DNA from: Geomonas limicola
GTDB lineage: Bacteria; Desulfobacterota; Desulfuromonadia; Geobacterales; Geobacteraceae
Assembly (NCBI RefSeq): GCF_014193675.1
Contig: NZ_BLXZ01000008.1
Span: forward strand, 186,001 to 250,000
DNA: 64,000 nucleotides
Direction: 5' to 3'
Part shown: positions 27,805-36,682 of the stretch, in pieces
How positions within the stretch are numbered: the stretch's first letter is position 1
Layout: each line of letters starts with the position of its first letter
Program-made: the position numbers and the translations under genes
Notes under the pieces: model-generated
What the model saw: the letters and a program-made list of their open reading frames with translations, nothing else
The model's database searches: none
What the model was told of the DNA's origin: nothing

Positions 27805-28806
27805 ATGCAAAAGTCCCGCACCGCACATTGGGTAGCAGCCTTACTTTTCCTCGCCGTAAGCTTCGTCCCGGCCTTGGCCGGGGCGGAGCCTTTCAAATGC
27901 AGCGCCTGCCATCGCGGTCTCGGTGAGGGGAAAGTGGCCCACCGGCCGGTAGCCGACGGCGAGTGCCTGAAGTGTCACAAGCAGTTTTCCGACGACCACC
28001 CGCTGGACAAGGGGAGCATGGGATTCATCGTCCAGAAGGACAAGCTCTGCCTGCAGTGTCACAGCACCCTCCTGAAAAGTGACAAGCCGATGCTGCACAA
28101 GCCGGTGGCCGAAGGGAAGTGCTACGATTGCCACCTGCCGCACGCCTCGGAGAACAAGGCCCTTTTGAAGGACGCCGTGCCGCAGCTCTGCTTCCGCTGC
28201 CATCCCAAGGAACAATTCACCGGTGCCAGCCACGGCCATCCTCCGGTTGCCAAGGGCGAATGCCTCTCCTGTCACGACGCCCACCAGTCCGGGGTGCGCT
28301 CGCTTTTGAAAAAACCGGGTTCCCAGCTCTGCTTCAGTTGCCACGATCCGAAGCTTGCCGTCGGGAAGTCGGTGCACAAACCGGTGGCCAGCGGCGACTG
28401 CGCCAGCTGTCATGCGGTGCACGGCTCGTCCTACCGGAAAATCCTGAAGGCCGACCTGCCGACTACCCTGTACCGTCCCTTTTCCGAAGACGCCTTCCCG
28501 CTCTGCTTTACCTGCCACAAGCCCGCACTGGTCTCGGAGAGCGTCACCGACAAGGCGACCAATTTCCGCAACGGAACCCGCAACCTGCATGCGGTCCACG
28601 TCAACAGTCCCGGCAAGGGGCGTTCCTGCCGGATGTGCCACAGCCCGCACGCCTCACAGCAGGACCGGTTGATTTACCCCAAGGCGCCCGGTTTCGGAAC
28701 CTGGGAGATCCCGATCCGCTTCAACACGACGCCAAGCGGAGGCGGCTGTTCGGTGGGGTGCCATCGCACCTTTCGGTACGACCGCGTCAAGGCCGTGGAG
28801 AACTAG
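27805..28806 (+). CDS. Secreted decahaem-type cytochrome with doubled CxxCH motifs
   Basis: 333 residues. Signal peptide (AALLFLAVSFVPALAGA) then EPFKCSACH. Ten CxxCH sites: CSACH, CLKCH, CLQCH, CYDCH, CFRCH, CLSCH, CFSCH, CASCH, CFTCH, CRMCH, plus a final CSVGCH with three spacer residues. The spacing (haem pairs separated by H-KPVA-G-C) is that of the doubled-CxxCH domain. The ATG at 27805 is chosen; a TTG at 27781 is in frame. It follows ccsB by 26 bases, so it is probably co-transcribed with the maturation genes. Partner unknown. Confidence 0.9.
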   Translation: MQKSRTAHWVAALLFLAVSFVPALAGAEPFKCSACHRGLGEGKVAHRPVADGECLKCHKQFSDDHPLDKGSMGFIVQKDKLCLQCHSTLLKSDKPMLHKPVAEGKCYDCHLPHASENKALLKDAVPQLCFRCHPKEQFTGASHGHPPVAKGECLSCHDAHQSGVRSLLKKPGSQLCFSCHDPKLAVGKSVHKPVASGDCASCHAVHGSSYRKILKADLPTTLYRPFSEDAFPLCFTCHKPALVSESVTDKATNFRNGTRNLHAVHVNSPGKGRSCRMCHSPHASQQDRLIYPKAPGFGTWEIPIRFNTTPSGGGCSVGCHRTFRYDRVKAVEN

Positions 28807-28842
28807 CGGAGGGCCGCCGACGGCGCATCCGTTCCATTCCCG

Positions 28843-29802
28843 ATGAATTTTCCCAAGGTCTCCATCATCATACCCCGCAAGCCGGGAGGCGACGTCCGGG
28901 CCCTGGCCGGGCTCACGCGGGTAAGTTACCCCCCGGAGCGTTTCGAGGTCCTGGTGGCCTACGGCTGTCTGCCGAGCGCGCAGCGCAACCAGGCGGCCCA
29001 AAGGGCTGGTGGGGAGATCCTGTTTTTTCTCGATGACGATTCCCAGGTGGATCCCGGTTTCCTGGAACGGGCGGTGGCGCACTACGAGGATCCCCGGGTG
29101 GCCGGGGTGGGTGGGCCCTCGCTTACGCCGGCGACCGATACACCGCTGCAGAGAGCTATCGGGACCGCATTCGGCTCGGTGGTGGGGGCCGGCGGGGTGC
29201 GTAACCGCTACCGCAAGGCGGGCCAGGCGCGCCTGAGCAGCGACAGCGAGCTGATCCTGTGCAACCTGAGTTTCCGGCGCGAGGTCTACCTGGCGCAGGG
29301 CGGCTTGGACGAGCGGCTCTACCCTAACGAAGAGAACGAGTTGATGGACCGGCTGCAGCACGCCGGGCACCACCTCGTGCACGACCCGGAACTCGCCGTT
29401 CAGCGCAGCCAGCGGGCCACCTTCCGCGCCTACCTGAGGCAGATGTTCGGCTACGGGCGCGGGCGGGGCGAGCAGACCGTGGTCGCCGGGAAGCTGAAAG
29501 CCACCTCGTTGGCTCCGGTGTTTCTGCTGCTCTACCTGCTGCTCATCCCCTTCGGGACCCTTGAGTTTGCCTTTCCGTTTCTGTGCTACCTGGCGCTCAT
29601 GGGGGCGGCGAGCTTGGCGGGGAGCTGGAGTGGGCGCGACTGGCGGCTTTTCCCGTGGCTTTTGCTGGTCTATCCCGCCCTGCACCTGGTGTACGGGGCA
29701 GGCATGCTGGCGGGGCTTACGCGCCCGCGTTTCAGGCGACAGGTCTGCGACGCAAGCGGCATCGAAGTCAGGTGCGTGAAGGGCTTTGAAGAAAAGCTTT
29801 AG
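28843..29802 (+). CDS. Family 2 glycosyltransferase with C-terminal membrane segments
   Basis: 319 residues. GT-A fold: VSIIIPRKPG start, FFLDDDSQVDPGF carrying the DxD-type metal site (near residue 65), and SFRREVYLAQGGLDE acceptor region. Three hydrophobic segments at about 225-245, 245-262 and 270-295 anchor it in the membrane. No strong ribosome-binding site; it follows the cytochrome by 36 bases. Sugar and acceptor unknown. First gene of the polysaccharide region. Confidence 0.85.
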   Translation: MNFPKVSIIIPRKPGGDVRALAGLTRVSYPPERFEVLVAYGCLPSAQRNQAAQRAGGEILFFLDDDSQVDPGFLERAVAHYEDPRVAGVGGPSLTPATDTPLQRAIGTAFGSVVGAGGVRNRYRKAGQARLSSDSELILCNLSFRREVYLAQGGLDERLYPNEENELMDRLQHAGHHLVHDPELAVQRSQRATFRAYLRQMFGYGRGRGEQTVVAGKLKATSLAPVFLLLYLLLIPFGTLEFAFPFLCYLALMGAASLAGSWSGRDWRLFPWLLLVYPALHLVYGAGMLAGLTRPRFRRQVCDASGIEVRCVKGFEEKL

Positions 29803-29844
29803 GGCATTATTTCCGATTTTATTCGCTGCAGAATGGAGTGTCGT

Positions 29845-30789
29845 GTGGATCTCAGTATCGTAGTGCCCATTTACAACGAAGAGGACAACATCCCCGTCCT
29901 GTGCGCCCGGATTTCCGAGGCGCTTGCCGACACCCGGCTCGAGTATGAACTCATCCTGGTGGATGACGGCTCCTCCGACAATTCCTATGCCGGGCTGAAG
30001 CTCGCCGCCAGTAGCGATCCGCGCGTCAAGGTGGTGAAGCTGCGCCGCAACTTCGGACAGACCGCCGCCATGGCCGCCGGCTTCGACAACGCAAAAGGCC
30101 GCGTCGTGATCCCCATGGACGGCGACCTGCAGAACGACCCCCTGGACATCCCGCTCTTGCTCGCGCGCATCGACGAGGGGTACGACGTGGTCTCGGGCTG
30201 GCGCAAGGACCGCAAGGACACCTTCATCAATCGCCGGCTCCCCTCGATCCTGGCCAACGGCTTCATCTCGCGCATGACGGGGGTGCACCTGCACGACTAC
30301 GGCTGCACCCTGAAGGCCTACCGCCGCGAGGTGCTCGAGGACGTGAACCTCTACGGTGAGATGCACCGCTTCGTGCCTGCGCTGGCCCACCAGGTCGGCG
30401 CCCGGGTCACCGAGATGCCGGTGCGGCACCACGAGAGGCTGCACGGCGTCAGCAAGTACGGCATCTCGCGCACCATGAAGGTGATCCTCGACCTGATGAC
30501 GGTCAAGTTCCTGCTCTCCTACTCCACCAAGCCGATCCAGCTCTTCGGCCGCTGGGGGATCTACACCCTTTTTGCCGGTTTCCTGACCGGCGGGGCGACC
30601 CTCTACATGAAGTTCTTCGAGCAGATGAACATGAACCGCAACCCGCTCTTGATCCTCACCGCCTTTCTGCTCTTCATGGGGATCCAGTTCATCGTGCTGG
30701 GGCTTTTGGCGGAGCTCTCCGCCCGTACCTACTACGAGGCCCAGGGCAAGCCTATCTACAACATCAAGGAAAAGATAAACCTTGGCTGA
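29845..30789 (+). CDS. Polyprenyl-phosphate-type (DPM1/GtrB-like) glycosyltransferase
   Basis: 314 residues. N-terminal GT2 domain: LSIVVPIYNEEDNIPVL, LVDDGSSDNS, PMDGDLQNDP, and the RHHERLHGVSKYG segment typical of dolichyl/undecaprenyl-phosphate sugar transferases. Two C-terminal membrane helices (about 235-258 and 268-292). Likely makes an undecaprenyl-phosphate-linked sugar for later transfer. The GTG at 29845 with GGAG six bases upstream is preferred; an ATG at 29833 is in frame. The next gene overlaps the stop by eight bases. Confidence 0.88.
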   Translation: MDLSIVVPIYNEEDNIPVLCARISEALADTRLEYELILVDDGSSDNSYAGLKLAASSDPRVKVVKLRRNFGQTAAMAAGFDNAKGRVVIPMDGDLQNDPLDIPLLLARIDEGYDVVSGWRKDRKDTFINRRLPSILANGFISRMTGVHLHDYGCTLKAYRREVLEDVNLYGEMHRFVPALAHQVGARVTEMPVRHHERLHGVSKYGISRTMKVILDLMTVKFLLSYSTKPIQLFGRWGIYTLFAGFLTGGATLYMKFFEQMNMNRNPLLILTAFLLFMGIQFIVLGLLAELSARTYYEAQGKPIYNIKEKINLG

Positions 30790-31966
30790 GCCGCTGAGAG
30801 TCCTGGTGCTGGCGCCCACCCCCTTCTTCGCCGACCGGGGCTGCCACGTGCGCATCTTCGAGGAGGCGCGCGCCGTCATCCCCTTCGGTGTCGAGTTGTG
30901 CCTGGTGACCTACCCCATCGGACGTGACCTCCCCGGATTCCCCATCTTCCGGATCCCTCGGATTCCCTGGTACGGCAAGCTCGAGGCCGGCCCTTCCTGG
31001 CACAAGCCCTATCTCGACCTCCTGCTCCTTTACAAGGCCTGGCGGGTTGCCCGCCGCTTCAAGCCGCAGCTCATCCACGCCCACCTGCACGAAGGTGCCT
31101 TCATCGGCGCCTTGTTGAAACCGCTTTTGGGTGTCCCGATGGTGTTCGACTGCCAGGGGAGCCTGACCGGCGAGATCACCGACCACGGCTTCGTGAGGGA
31201 AGGGTCGCTTTTACAGAACTGCTTCGCGCTCTTGGAGCGCTGGATCAACCGCCGCTCCGACTTCATCGTCGCGAGCGCCGGCCCGACAGTCGACGTGCTG
31301 GTAAAGGAGGGGGTGCCAACCGGGAAAGTGCAGGCACTCATCGACGGCGTGGATACCGAGGTGTTCGCCCCGGCACCCCGCGAGGCGGTGGCTGCGCTGA
31401 AAGAGCGCCTGGGGTTGCCGTCCCGGCGGCCGGTGGTCGGCTTTCTGGGGCTTTTGAACAGCTACCAGGGTGTCGACCTGCTCCTGGAGGCCGCGGCACT
31501 TTTGAAACAGCAGGGAGCGAACCTGCACTTCCTCATCATGGGTTTTCCCGAGGGGAACTATCCCCAGAAGGCCGAGGCGTTGGGAGTTGCCGACCAGGTG
31601 ACCTTCACCGGGAAGATCCCTTACGACCAGGCGCCCCTCTATCTGAGCGTGGCCGATGTCGCGGTTTCCCCGAAGATCTCGCTTACCGAGGCCAATGGCA
31701 AGCTGTTCAACTACCTGGCCTGCGGGCTTCCCTGCGTGGTGTTCGACACGCCGGTGAACCGGGAGATCCTGGGAGATACGGCGCTGTACGCAAAATTCGG
31801 GGATGTCGCCGAGCTTGCCTATGCCATCGGAAGGCTCGCCGGCGATCGTGAGCTGCGCGAGGAGTTGGCTACGGAGGGACGGGAGAGGGCCGTGGAGGCG
31901 CATTCCTGGCAGGCACGTGGCAAGACCCTGGTCGACATCTACCGGAAACTGCTTGAGGTGGGGTAG
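30782..31966 (+). CDS. Family 4 glycosyltransferase
   Basis: 394 residues, GT-B fold. The donor-binding half has GFLGLLNSYQGVDLLLEAA and SLTEANGKLFNYLACGLP, the GT4 signature region around the conserved Glu. N-terminal glycine-poor loop APTPFFADRGCHVRI fits the acceptor domain. The start is TTG, overlapping the previous stop, with AAGGAAAAG upstream. Sugar unknown. Confidence 0.88.
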   Translation: MAEPLRVLVLAPTPFFADRGCHVRIFEEARAVIPFGVELCLVTYPIGRDLPGFPIFRIPRIPWYGKLEAGPSWHKPYLDLLLLYKAWRVARRFKPQLIHAHLHEGAFIGALLKPLLGVPMVFDCQGSLTGEITDHGFVREGSLLQNCFALLERWINRRSDFIVASAGPTVDVLVKEGVPTGKVQALIDGVDTEVFAPAPREAVAALKERLGLPSRRPVVGFLGLLNSYQGVDLLLEAAALLKQQGANLHFLIMGFPEGNYPQKAEALGVADQVTFTGKIPYDQAPLYLSVADVAVSPKISLTEANGKLFNYLACGLPCVVFDTPVNREILGDTALYAKFGDVAELAYAIGRLAGDRELREELATEGRERAVEAHSWQARGKTLVDIYRKLLEVG

Positions 31967-31973
31967 CCAGGGA

Positions 31974-32179
31974 GCCACGGAGAACCCCGGAGAAAACCAA
32001 GAGAGCAGAGTGTCAGCCTGACATCAGCCAGTTTGAGAACAAATCTCTTCTTTCATTTTTTCAGCAGCGCTGACTTGAAGTTAATCAGCACCCCCCACAC
32101 GAATCGCTCAAGTGCCAGCAACAGAGCCTCGAAGATCGGGGCGTAACGCCTTTCTCCGTGTACTCCGTGTCTCCGTGGC
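31974..32179. repeat. Intergenic inverted-repeat element D (CCACGGAG ends)
   Basis: Left end GCCACGGAGAACCCCGGAGAA, right end TTTCTCCGTGTACTCCGTG and TCTCCGTGGC. The interior has GTCAGCCTGACATCAGCC and TCAGCAGCGCTGAC-like inverted pieces but no GTTCGGCC core. Confidence 0.7.
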
Positions 32180-32230
32180 AAAACCAGGTTTTGTATTGTC
32201 AAAAGTTCGCATTTCCTGTATGTTCGCCGG

Positions 32231-32863
32231 ATGAACAAAGAAGAAGAAAAGGTCCTCGATACCTATCGTTCCTTCCTGCTCCTCTCTGAGATCTCGGGTT
32301 CGGATCAGCTCTCGCAGCGCGAGCTCTCCCGGCGCCTGGGGATCGCCCTCGGCCTGGTCAACTCGTACCTCAAGAACCTGGTCGCCAAGGGTTTTGTCCG
32401 TGTCACCAGCTTCCCCAAAAACCGCTACGCCTACCTCCTCACTCCGTCCGGCTTCGCCGAGAAGAGCCGCCTCGCCTACCAGCACTTAAGCTACTTCACC
32501 GGGCTCTACACCGTGGCGCGCCAGGATTACCTGAAGCTCTTCCGCAAACTCGCGTCGGACGGGATCAAGGGGGTTGCCTTCTGCGGCATCGACGAGGTGG
32601 CGGAGATCGCCTACCTTTCGCTCACGGAAGTGGGGCTGGAACTGGAGCTCGCGATGGATACCGGCAACTCGGGACGCAAGTTCATGGGGCGCCAGGTGGT
32701 GACGCCGGCCATAGGTCTGCTCTCCGGCAACCACCGGATCGTGATCACCTCGCTCAAGCGGGGAGATGCACTGAAGGAGGAATTGCTAAGACTCGGTGCG
32801 GACCCGGAGACGATCTTCTGGACCACGGGGCCCGGCAAAACAAGGGGAGCGGCTAAACAGTAG
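32231..32863 (+). CDS. Winged-helix (MarR-like) transcriptional regulator
   Basis: 210 residues. Residues ~12-75 form a winged helix: QLSQRELSRRLGIALGLVNSYLKNLVAKGFVRV. The remaining ~130 residues (KGVAFCGIDEVAEIAYLSLTEVGLELELAMD...) form an unrecognised alpha/beta domain with a nucleotide-binding-like look. Its position ahead of rfbFGH and the resemblance of the N-terminus to MarR-type regulators of exopolysaccharide clusters suggest local control. Effector unknown. Confidence 0.78.
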   Translation: MNKEEEKVLDTYRSFLLLSEISGSDQLSQRELSRRLGIALGLVNSYLKNLVAKGFVRVTSFPKNRYAYLLTPSGFAEKSRLAYQHLSYFTGLYTVARQDYLKLFRKLASDGIKGVAFCGIDEVAEIAYLSLTEVGLELELAMDTGNSGRKFMGRQVVTPAIGLLSGNHRIVITSLKRGDALKEELLRLGADPETIFWTTGPGKTRGAAKQ

Positions 32864-32918
32864 AAATCTTCTGTCTGAGTCGACAACGGTTGGTCCGGAA
32901 AACACCCTTGCAATCGGG

Positions 32919-33066
32919 GTGTTGAGCAAGAAGATCGACGACGTCGAGGAACGACTTGGCAAAGAATTGATTCCGTAGCTGCGGATCTGTCGGCACACCG
33001 TGCTGATACCGAGATACATCCCGGGGTCTACCGCATAAAGGAAACTGAAGAGAAGTACCCGAAGTA
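32919..33066 (+). pseudogene. Frameshifted remnant of a small coiled-coil protein gene
   Basis: One frame reads SKKIDDVEERLGKELIP then stops at 32976-32978; the next frame continues without a gap as VAADLSAHRADTEIHPGVYRIKE and ends at 33066. Joined, the two give a heptad-rich protein of plausible amino-acid composition, so a one-base frameshift is likely. No clear ribosome-binding site. Family relation is inferred by eye only. Confidence 0.45.
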
Positions 33067-33101
33067 GGCTTACATCCCAGACTCCAAGCTGCGAGGTTTC
33101 G

Positions 33102-33248
33102 ATGGAAACGGATCGTGTCGAAGTTCTGCTGGAAAACCTGAAAGGGAGGCTGGAAACGCTCCTGGAGGATTACGCTGCACTCAATGAAAGAATCGATTCT
33201 CGCTTCGTCGCGGTGCCTGTGAAACAGAGCCGCGATGAGCAGATTTAG
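33102..33248 (+). CDS. Small predicted coiled-coil protein, 48 residues
   Basis: Starts ATG after GAGG and reads METDRVEVLLENLKGRL...ALNERIDSRF, with heptad-spaced Leu/Val residues, and ends 20 bases before rfbF. It resembles the first half of the type of protein whose second half is preserved in the remnant just upstream. It may be a short real gene or a truncated copy. Confidence 0.45.
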   Translation: METDRVEVLLENLKGRLETLLEDYAALNERIDSRFVAVPVKQSRDEQI

Positions 33249-33267
33249 TGGTATCGGAGGAGACTAG

Positions 33268-34041
33268 ATGAAGGTTGTCATTCTGGCAGGCGGTTTCGGA
33301 ACCAGGATCAGCGAGGAGTCCCACCTCAAGCCCAAGCCGATGATCGAGGTGGGCGGCCGGCCGATCCTGTGGCACATCATGAAGATCTATTCCCACTACG
33401 GGTTCAACGACTTCGTAATCTGCCTGGGCTACAAGGGGTACGCCATCAAGGAGTACTTCGCCCACTACTTCCTGCACGAGTCGGACGTGACGTTCGACTT
33501 CCGCAACGCGAACCAGCGCATCATCCACCAGCACACCGCGGAGCCCTGGCAGGTAACGCTCGTGGATACCGGTGCCGAGACCATGACCGGCGGCCGGGTG
33601 AAACGGGTGGCGGAGTACCTGGACGGTGAGCCGTTCATGCTTACCTACGGCGACGGCGTCGGGAACATCAATATCCCGGAACTGGTCGCATTTCACAAGT
33701 CGCACGGCAAGCTGGCCACCCTGACCACCACCCAGCCCTCGGGGAAGTTCGGCGCCCTCGGCATCCAGGAGGGGGACCAGGTGACGAGTTTTCTGGAGAA
33801 ACCGCGCGGCGACGGGGCCTGGATCAACGCCGGCTTCTTCGTGCTGCAACCCGAGGTGCTCGACCTGATCTCCGACGACGCGACCGTCTTTGAAAAACAA
33901 CCGCTGGAGTCGCTCGCCACGAGCGGTGAGCTCATGGCATTCAAGCACCACGATTTCTGGCAACCGATGGACACCCTGAGGGACAAGAACAACCTGGAGG
34001 AGCTCTGGAAGAACGGCAAGGCTCCTTGGAAGATGTGGTAA
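33268..34041 (+). CDS. rfbF: Glucose-1-phosphate cytidylyltransferase
   Basis: 257 residues, normal length. Nucleotidyltransferase start VVILAGGFGTRISEESHLKPKPMIEVGG, typical of RfbF; LTYGDGVGN is the metal/sugar phosphate site. Makes CDP-glucose from CTP and glucose-1-phosphate, entry to the CDP-3,6-dideoxyhexose pathway. CGGAGGAG precedes the ATG. rfbG follows after three bases. Confidence 0.96.
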   Translation: MKVVILAGGFGTRISEESHLKPKPMIEVGGRPILWHIMKIYSHYGFNDFVICLGYKGYAIKEYFAHYFLHESDVTFDFRNANQRIIHQHTAEPWQVTLVDTGAETMTGGRVKRVAEYLDGEPFMLTYGDGVGNINIPELVAFHKSHGKLATLTTTQPSGKFGALGIQEGDQVTSFLEKPRGDGAWINAGFFVLQPEVLDLISDDATVFEKQPLESLATSGELMAFKHHDFWQPMDTLRDKNNLEELWKNGKAPWKMW

Positions 34042-34044
34042 CCG

Positions 34045-35130
34045 ATGGATCACGCAGCTGAATCGATGCGTGCCTTCTGGCACGGAAAAAGAGTTTTCCT
34101 CACCGGGCACACCGGCTTCAAAGGGGCCTGGCTCTCGCTGTGGCTGCACACGCTGGGAGCGCAGGTAACCGGCTACGCGCTGGAGCCCCCCACCAACCCG
34201 AGCCTCTTCGAGCTGGCCGGCGTGGACCGACTGGTTCACTCGGTGATTGCCGACGTGCGCGACCTGGAACGCCTGAAAAACGAACTGGCCGAGGCCCGGC
34301 CCGAGATCGTGATCCACATGGCGGCCCAGCCCCTGGTGCGCGACTCGTACAAGATCCCCGTCGACACCTATGCGATCAACGTGATGGGGACGGTGCATCT
34401 CCTGGAAGCGGTGCGCGCCTGCCCGTCGGTACGGGCCGTGGTGAACGTGACGACCGACAAGGTCTACGAAAACCGCGAGTGGGCCTGGGGGTATCGCGAG
34501 AACGAACCGATGGGGGGGTACGATCCCTACTCGAACTCCAAGGGGTGCTCCGAGCTGGTGACCGCAAGCTACCGCTCCTCGTACTTCAACCCCGCCCGCT
34601 ACCAGGAACACCGGGTGGCGGTCGCGACGGCACGCGCCGGCAACGTGATCGGCGGCGGCGACTGGGCGGGCGACCGGCTGATCCCCGACTGCATCAGGGC
34701 GATCCTGGCCGGCGAGGCGGTGCAGATTCGCAACCCGCACGCCATCCGTCCCTGGCAGCACGTGCTCGAGCCGTTGTCGGGGTACCTTACCCTGGCACAA
34801 CGCCTCTACGAGGAGGGGGTGCGTTTCGCCACCGGGTACAATTTCGGCCCCGCTGAGGAGGACGCCCGTCCGGTTGGCTGGATCGTCGAGAAACTCTGTG
34901 CCGGCTGGGGCTGGGGAGCCGGCTACCGGATCGATGACGGCGAGCACCCGCACGAGGCGCACTACTTAAAGCTCGACTGCTCCAAGGCGCGCCTGGAACT
35001 GGGCTGGACCCCGCGCTGGCCGCTGGCCCGCACCCTGGAGAGCATCGTCGCCTGGACCAAGGCCTACCGCGACGGCGCTGACCTGCGTGAGGTCTGCCTC
35101 AACCAGATAGCCGAGTACGAGGCCAGCTGA
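34045..35130 (+). CDS. rfbG: CDP-glucose 4,6-dehydratase
   Basis: 361 residues, extended SDR. NAD-binding VFLTGHTGFKGAWLSLWL near residue 18, catalytic YDPYSNSKG (Tyr and Lys) near residue 157, and TTDKVYENREW, all typical of RfbG. Makes CDP-4-dehydro-6-deoxyglucose. The ATG at 34045 is used; an ATG at 34066 is possible. It is translationally close to rfbF. Confidence 0.96.
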   Translation: MDHAAESMRAFWHGKRVFLTGHTGFKGAWLSLWLHTLGAQVTGYALEPPTNPSLFELAGVDRLVHSVIADVRDLERLKNELAEARPEIVIHMAAQPLVRDSYKIPVDTYAINVMGTVHLLEAVRACPSVRAVVNVTTDKVYENREWAWGYRENEPMGGYDPYSNSKGCSELVTASYRSSYFNPARYQEHRVAVATARAGNVIGGGDWAGDRLIPDCIRAILAGEAVQIRNPHAIRPWQHVLEPLSGYLTLAQRLYEEGVRFATGYNFGPAEEDARPVGWIVEKLCAGWGWGAGYRIDDGEHPHEAHYLKLDCSKARLELGWTPRWPLARTLESIVAWTKAYRDGADLREVCLNQIAEYEAS

Positions 35131-35142
35131 AGGGTAAAGACT

Positions 35143-35179
35143 CAGGGGCTAGGGACTGGGGACTAGGGACTAGGGCTGG
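35143..35179. repeat. GGGACTAG-type repeat stretch I
   Basis: Short-period repeat of GGGACTAGGGACT(G/A)GGG units between rfbG and rfbH, related to the arms of element H and to stretch J. No clear right arm nearby. Confidence 0.65.
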
Positions 35180-35269
35180 CAATCTCATTGGTTTGATCAG
35201 TTCCATTGTCCCACTCGACGCCCCCCCTGGGTCCGCGCCACTGCCCTAGAAAAATACGGAGGACCCAAC

Positions 35270-36616
35270 GTGCACGACCCGAAAGAACAAGAAAAACAGC
35301 TCCGCGAGGCCGCCATCAAGGCCGCCGTGGATTACTACAACTTCAGGCACAAACCCGAACACCCCTTTACTCCCGGCAAGCGCATCTCCTACGGCGGCCG
35401 CGTTTTCGACGAGCGCGAGGTTGCCAACCTGATCGACTCCTCGCTCGACTTCTGGCTCACCACCGGACGCTACGCAGAGAAGTTCGAGAAGGAGTTCGCC
35501 GAGTTCCTCGGCGTGCAGCACGCCTCACTGGTCAACTCCGGTTCCTCGGCGAACCTGCTGGCCTTCATGGCGCTCACCTCGCCGAAGCTGGGCGAACGGC
35601 GCATCAGGCGCGGCGACGAGGTGATCACGGTCGCCGCCGGCTTCCCGACCACCGTCGCCCCCATCATCCAGTACGGCGCCATACCGGTGTTCGTGGACGT
35701 GGCGCTGCCCACCTACAACGTGGACGTCACCCTCCTGGAAGCGGCGCGCTCGGCAAAGACCAAGGCGGTCATGCTGGCGCACACCCTGGGTAACCCCTTC
35801 GACCTCGCCGCCGTCCAAGCCTTCTGCGATAAACACGGCCTCTGGCTCATCGAGGACAACTGCGACGCGCTCGGTTCGCGCTACTTCCACCAGGGGGCCT
35901 GGCACTACACCGGTACCCTGGGCGACCTCGGGACCTCGAGCTTCTACCCGCCGCACCACATGACCATGGGGGAGGGGGGCGCGGTCTACACCAACGACAC
36001 CACCTTGAAGCGCCTGGTGGAATCGTTCCGTGACTGGGGGCGCGACTGCTGGTGCCCCTCGGGGCGCGACAACACCTGCGGCAACCGCTTCACCCAGCGC
36101 TTCGGGGAGCTCCCTTACGGCTACGACCACAAGTACGTCTACTCGCACTTCGGCTACAACCTGAAGGTGACCGACATGCAGGCGGCCATCGGCTGCGCGC
36201 AGCTCGAGAAGCTCTCCGGTTTCGTGGCGGCGCGCCGGGCCAACTGGCAGTTCCTGCGCGACGGGCTGAACGACCTTGCCGACCGCTTCGTGCTCCCCGA
36301 GCCGACCGAAAACAGCGAGCCCAGCTGGTTCGGCTTCCTGTTGACCGTGCGTAAGGATGCGGGCTTTAGCCGCGAGGACGTGGTGAACCACCTGGAAAGG
36401 AAGGGAATCCAGACCCGCATGCTCTTCGCCGGCAACCTGATCAAGCACCCCTGCTTCGACGAGATGCGTGCATCGGGCGAAGGGTTCCGCGTGGTGGGCG
36501 AGCTCAAGGAGACCGAGCGGATCATGAACGACACCTTCTGGATCGGCGTCTACCCGGGGATGAAACCCGAGATGCTCGAGTACATGGTGGCAACCATCCA
36601 CGACTTCGTGGGGTAA
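35270..36616 (+). CDS. rfbH: CDP-4-keto-6-deoxyglucose 3-dehydratase (E1), RfbH/AscC type
   Basis: 448 residues. An aminotransferase-fold PLP/[2Fe-2S] enzyme that removes the C3 hydroxyl of the CDP-4-ketosugar. The position of the usual PLP lysine is His in FYPPHHMTMGEGG (about residues 224-236), the hallmark of this dehydratase. RDWGRDCWCPSGRDNTCGNRF carries the cluster cysteines (read in parts). It starts with GTG, with CGGAGGA upstream. Its usual partner, the flavin/ferredoxin reductase RfbI/AscD, is not in the window. Confidence 0.96.
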   Translation: MHDPKEQEKQLREAAIKAAVDYYNFRHKPEHPFTPGKRISYGGRVFDEREVANLIDSSLDFWLTTGRYAEKFEKEFAEFLGVQHASLVNSGSSANLLAFMALTSPKLGERRIRRGDEVITVAAGFPTTVAPIIQYGAIPVFVDVALPTYNVDVTLLEAARSAKTKAVMLAHTLGNPFDLAAVQAFCDKHGLWLIEDNCDALGSRYFHQGAWHYTGTLGDLGTSSFYPPHHMTMGEGGAVYTNDTTLKRLVESFRDWGRDCWCPSGRDNTCGNRFTQRFGELPYGYDHKYVYSHFGYNLKVTDMQAAIGCAQLEKLSGFVAARRANWQFLRDGLNDLADRFVLPEPTENSEPSWFGFLLTVRKDAGFSREDVVNHLERKGIQTRMLFAGNLIKHPCFDEMRASGEGFRVVGELKETERIMNDTFWIGVYPGMKPEMLEYMVATIHDFVG

Positions 36617-36682
36617 GCTGCCAGGAGCCTCGCAGAGGGGAGGCTCGGAAAACATTCAACACTTCGATAAGGAGTTTCCAGC

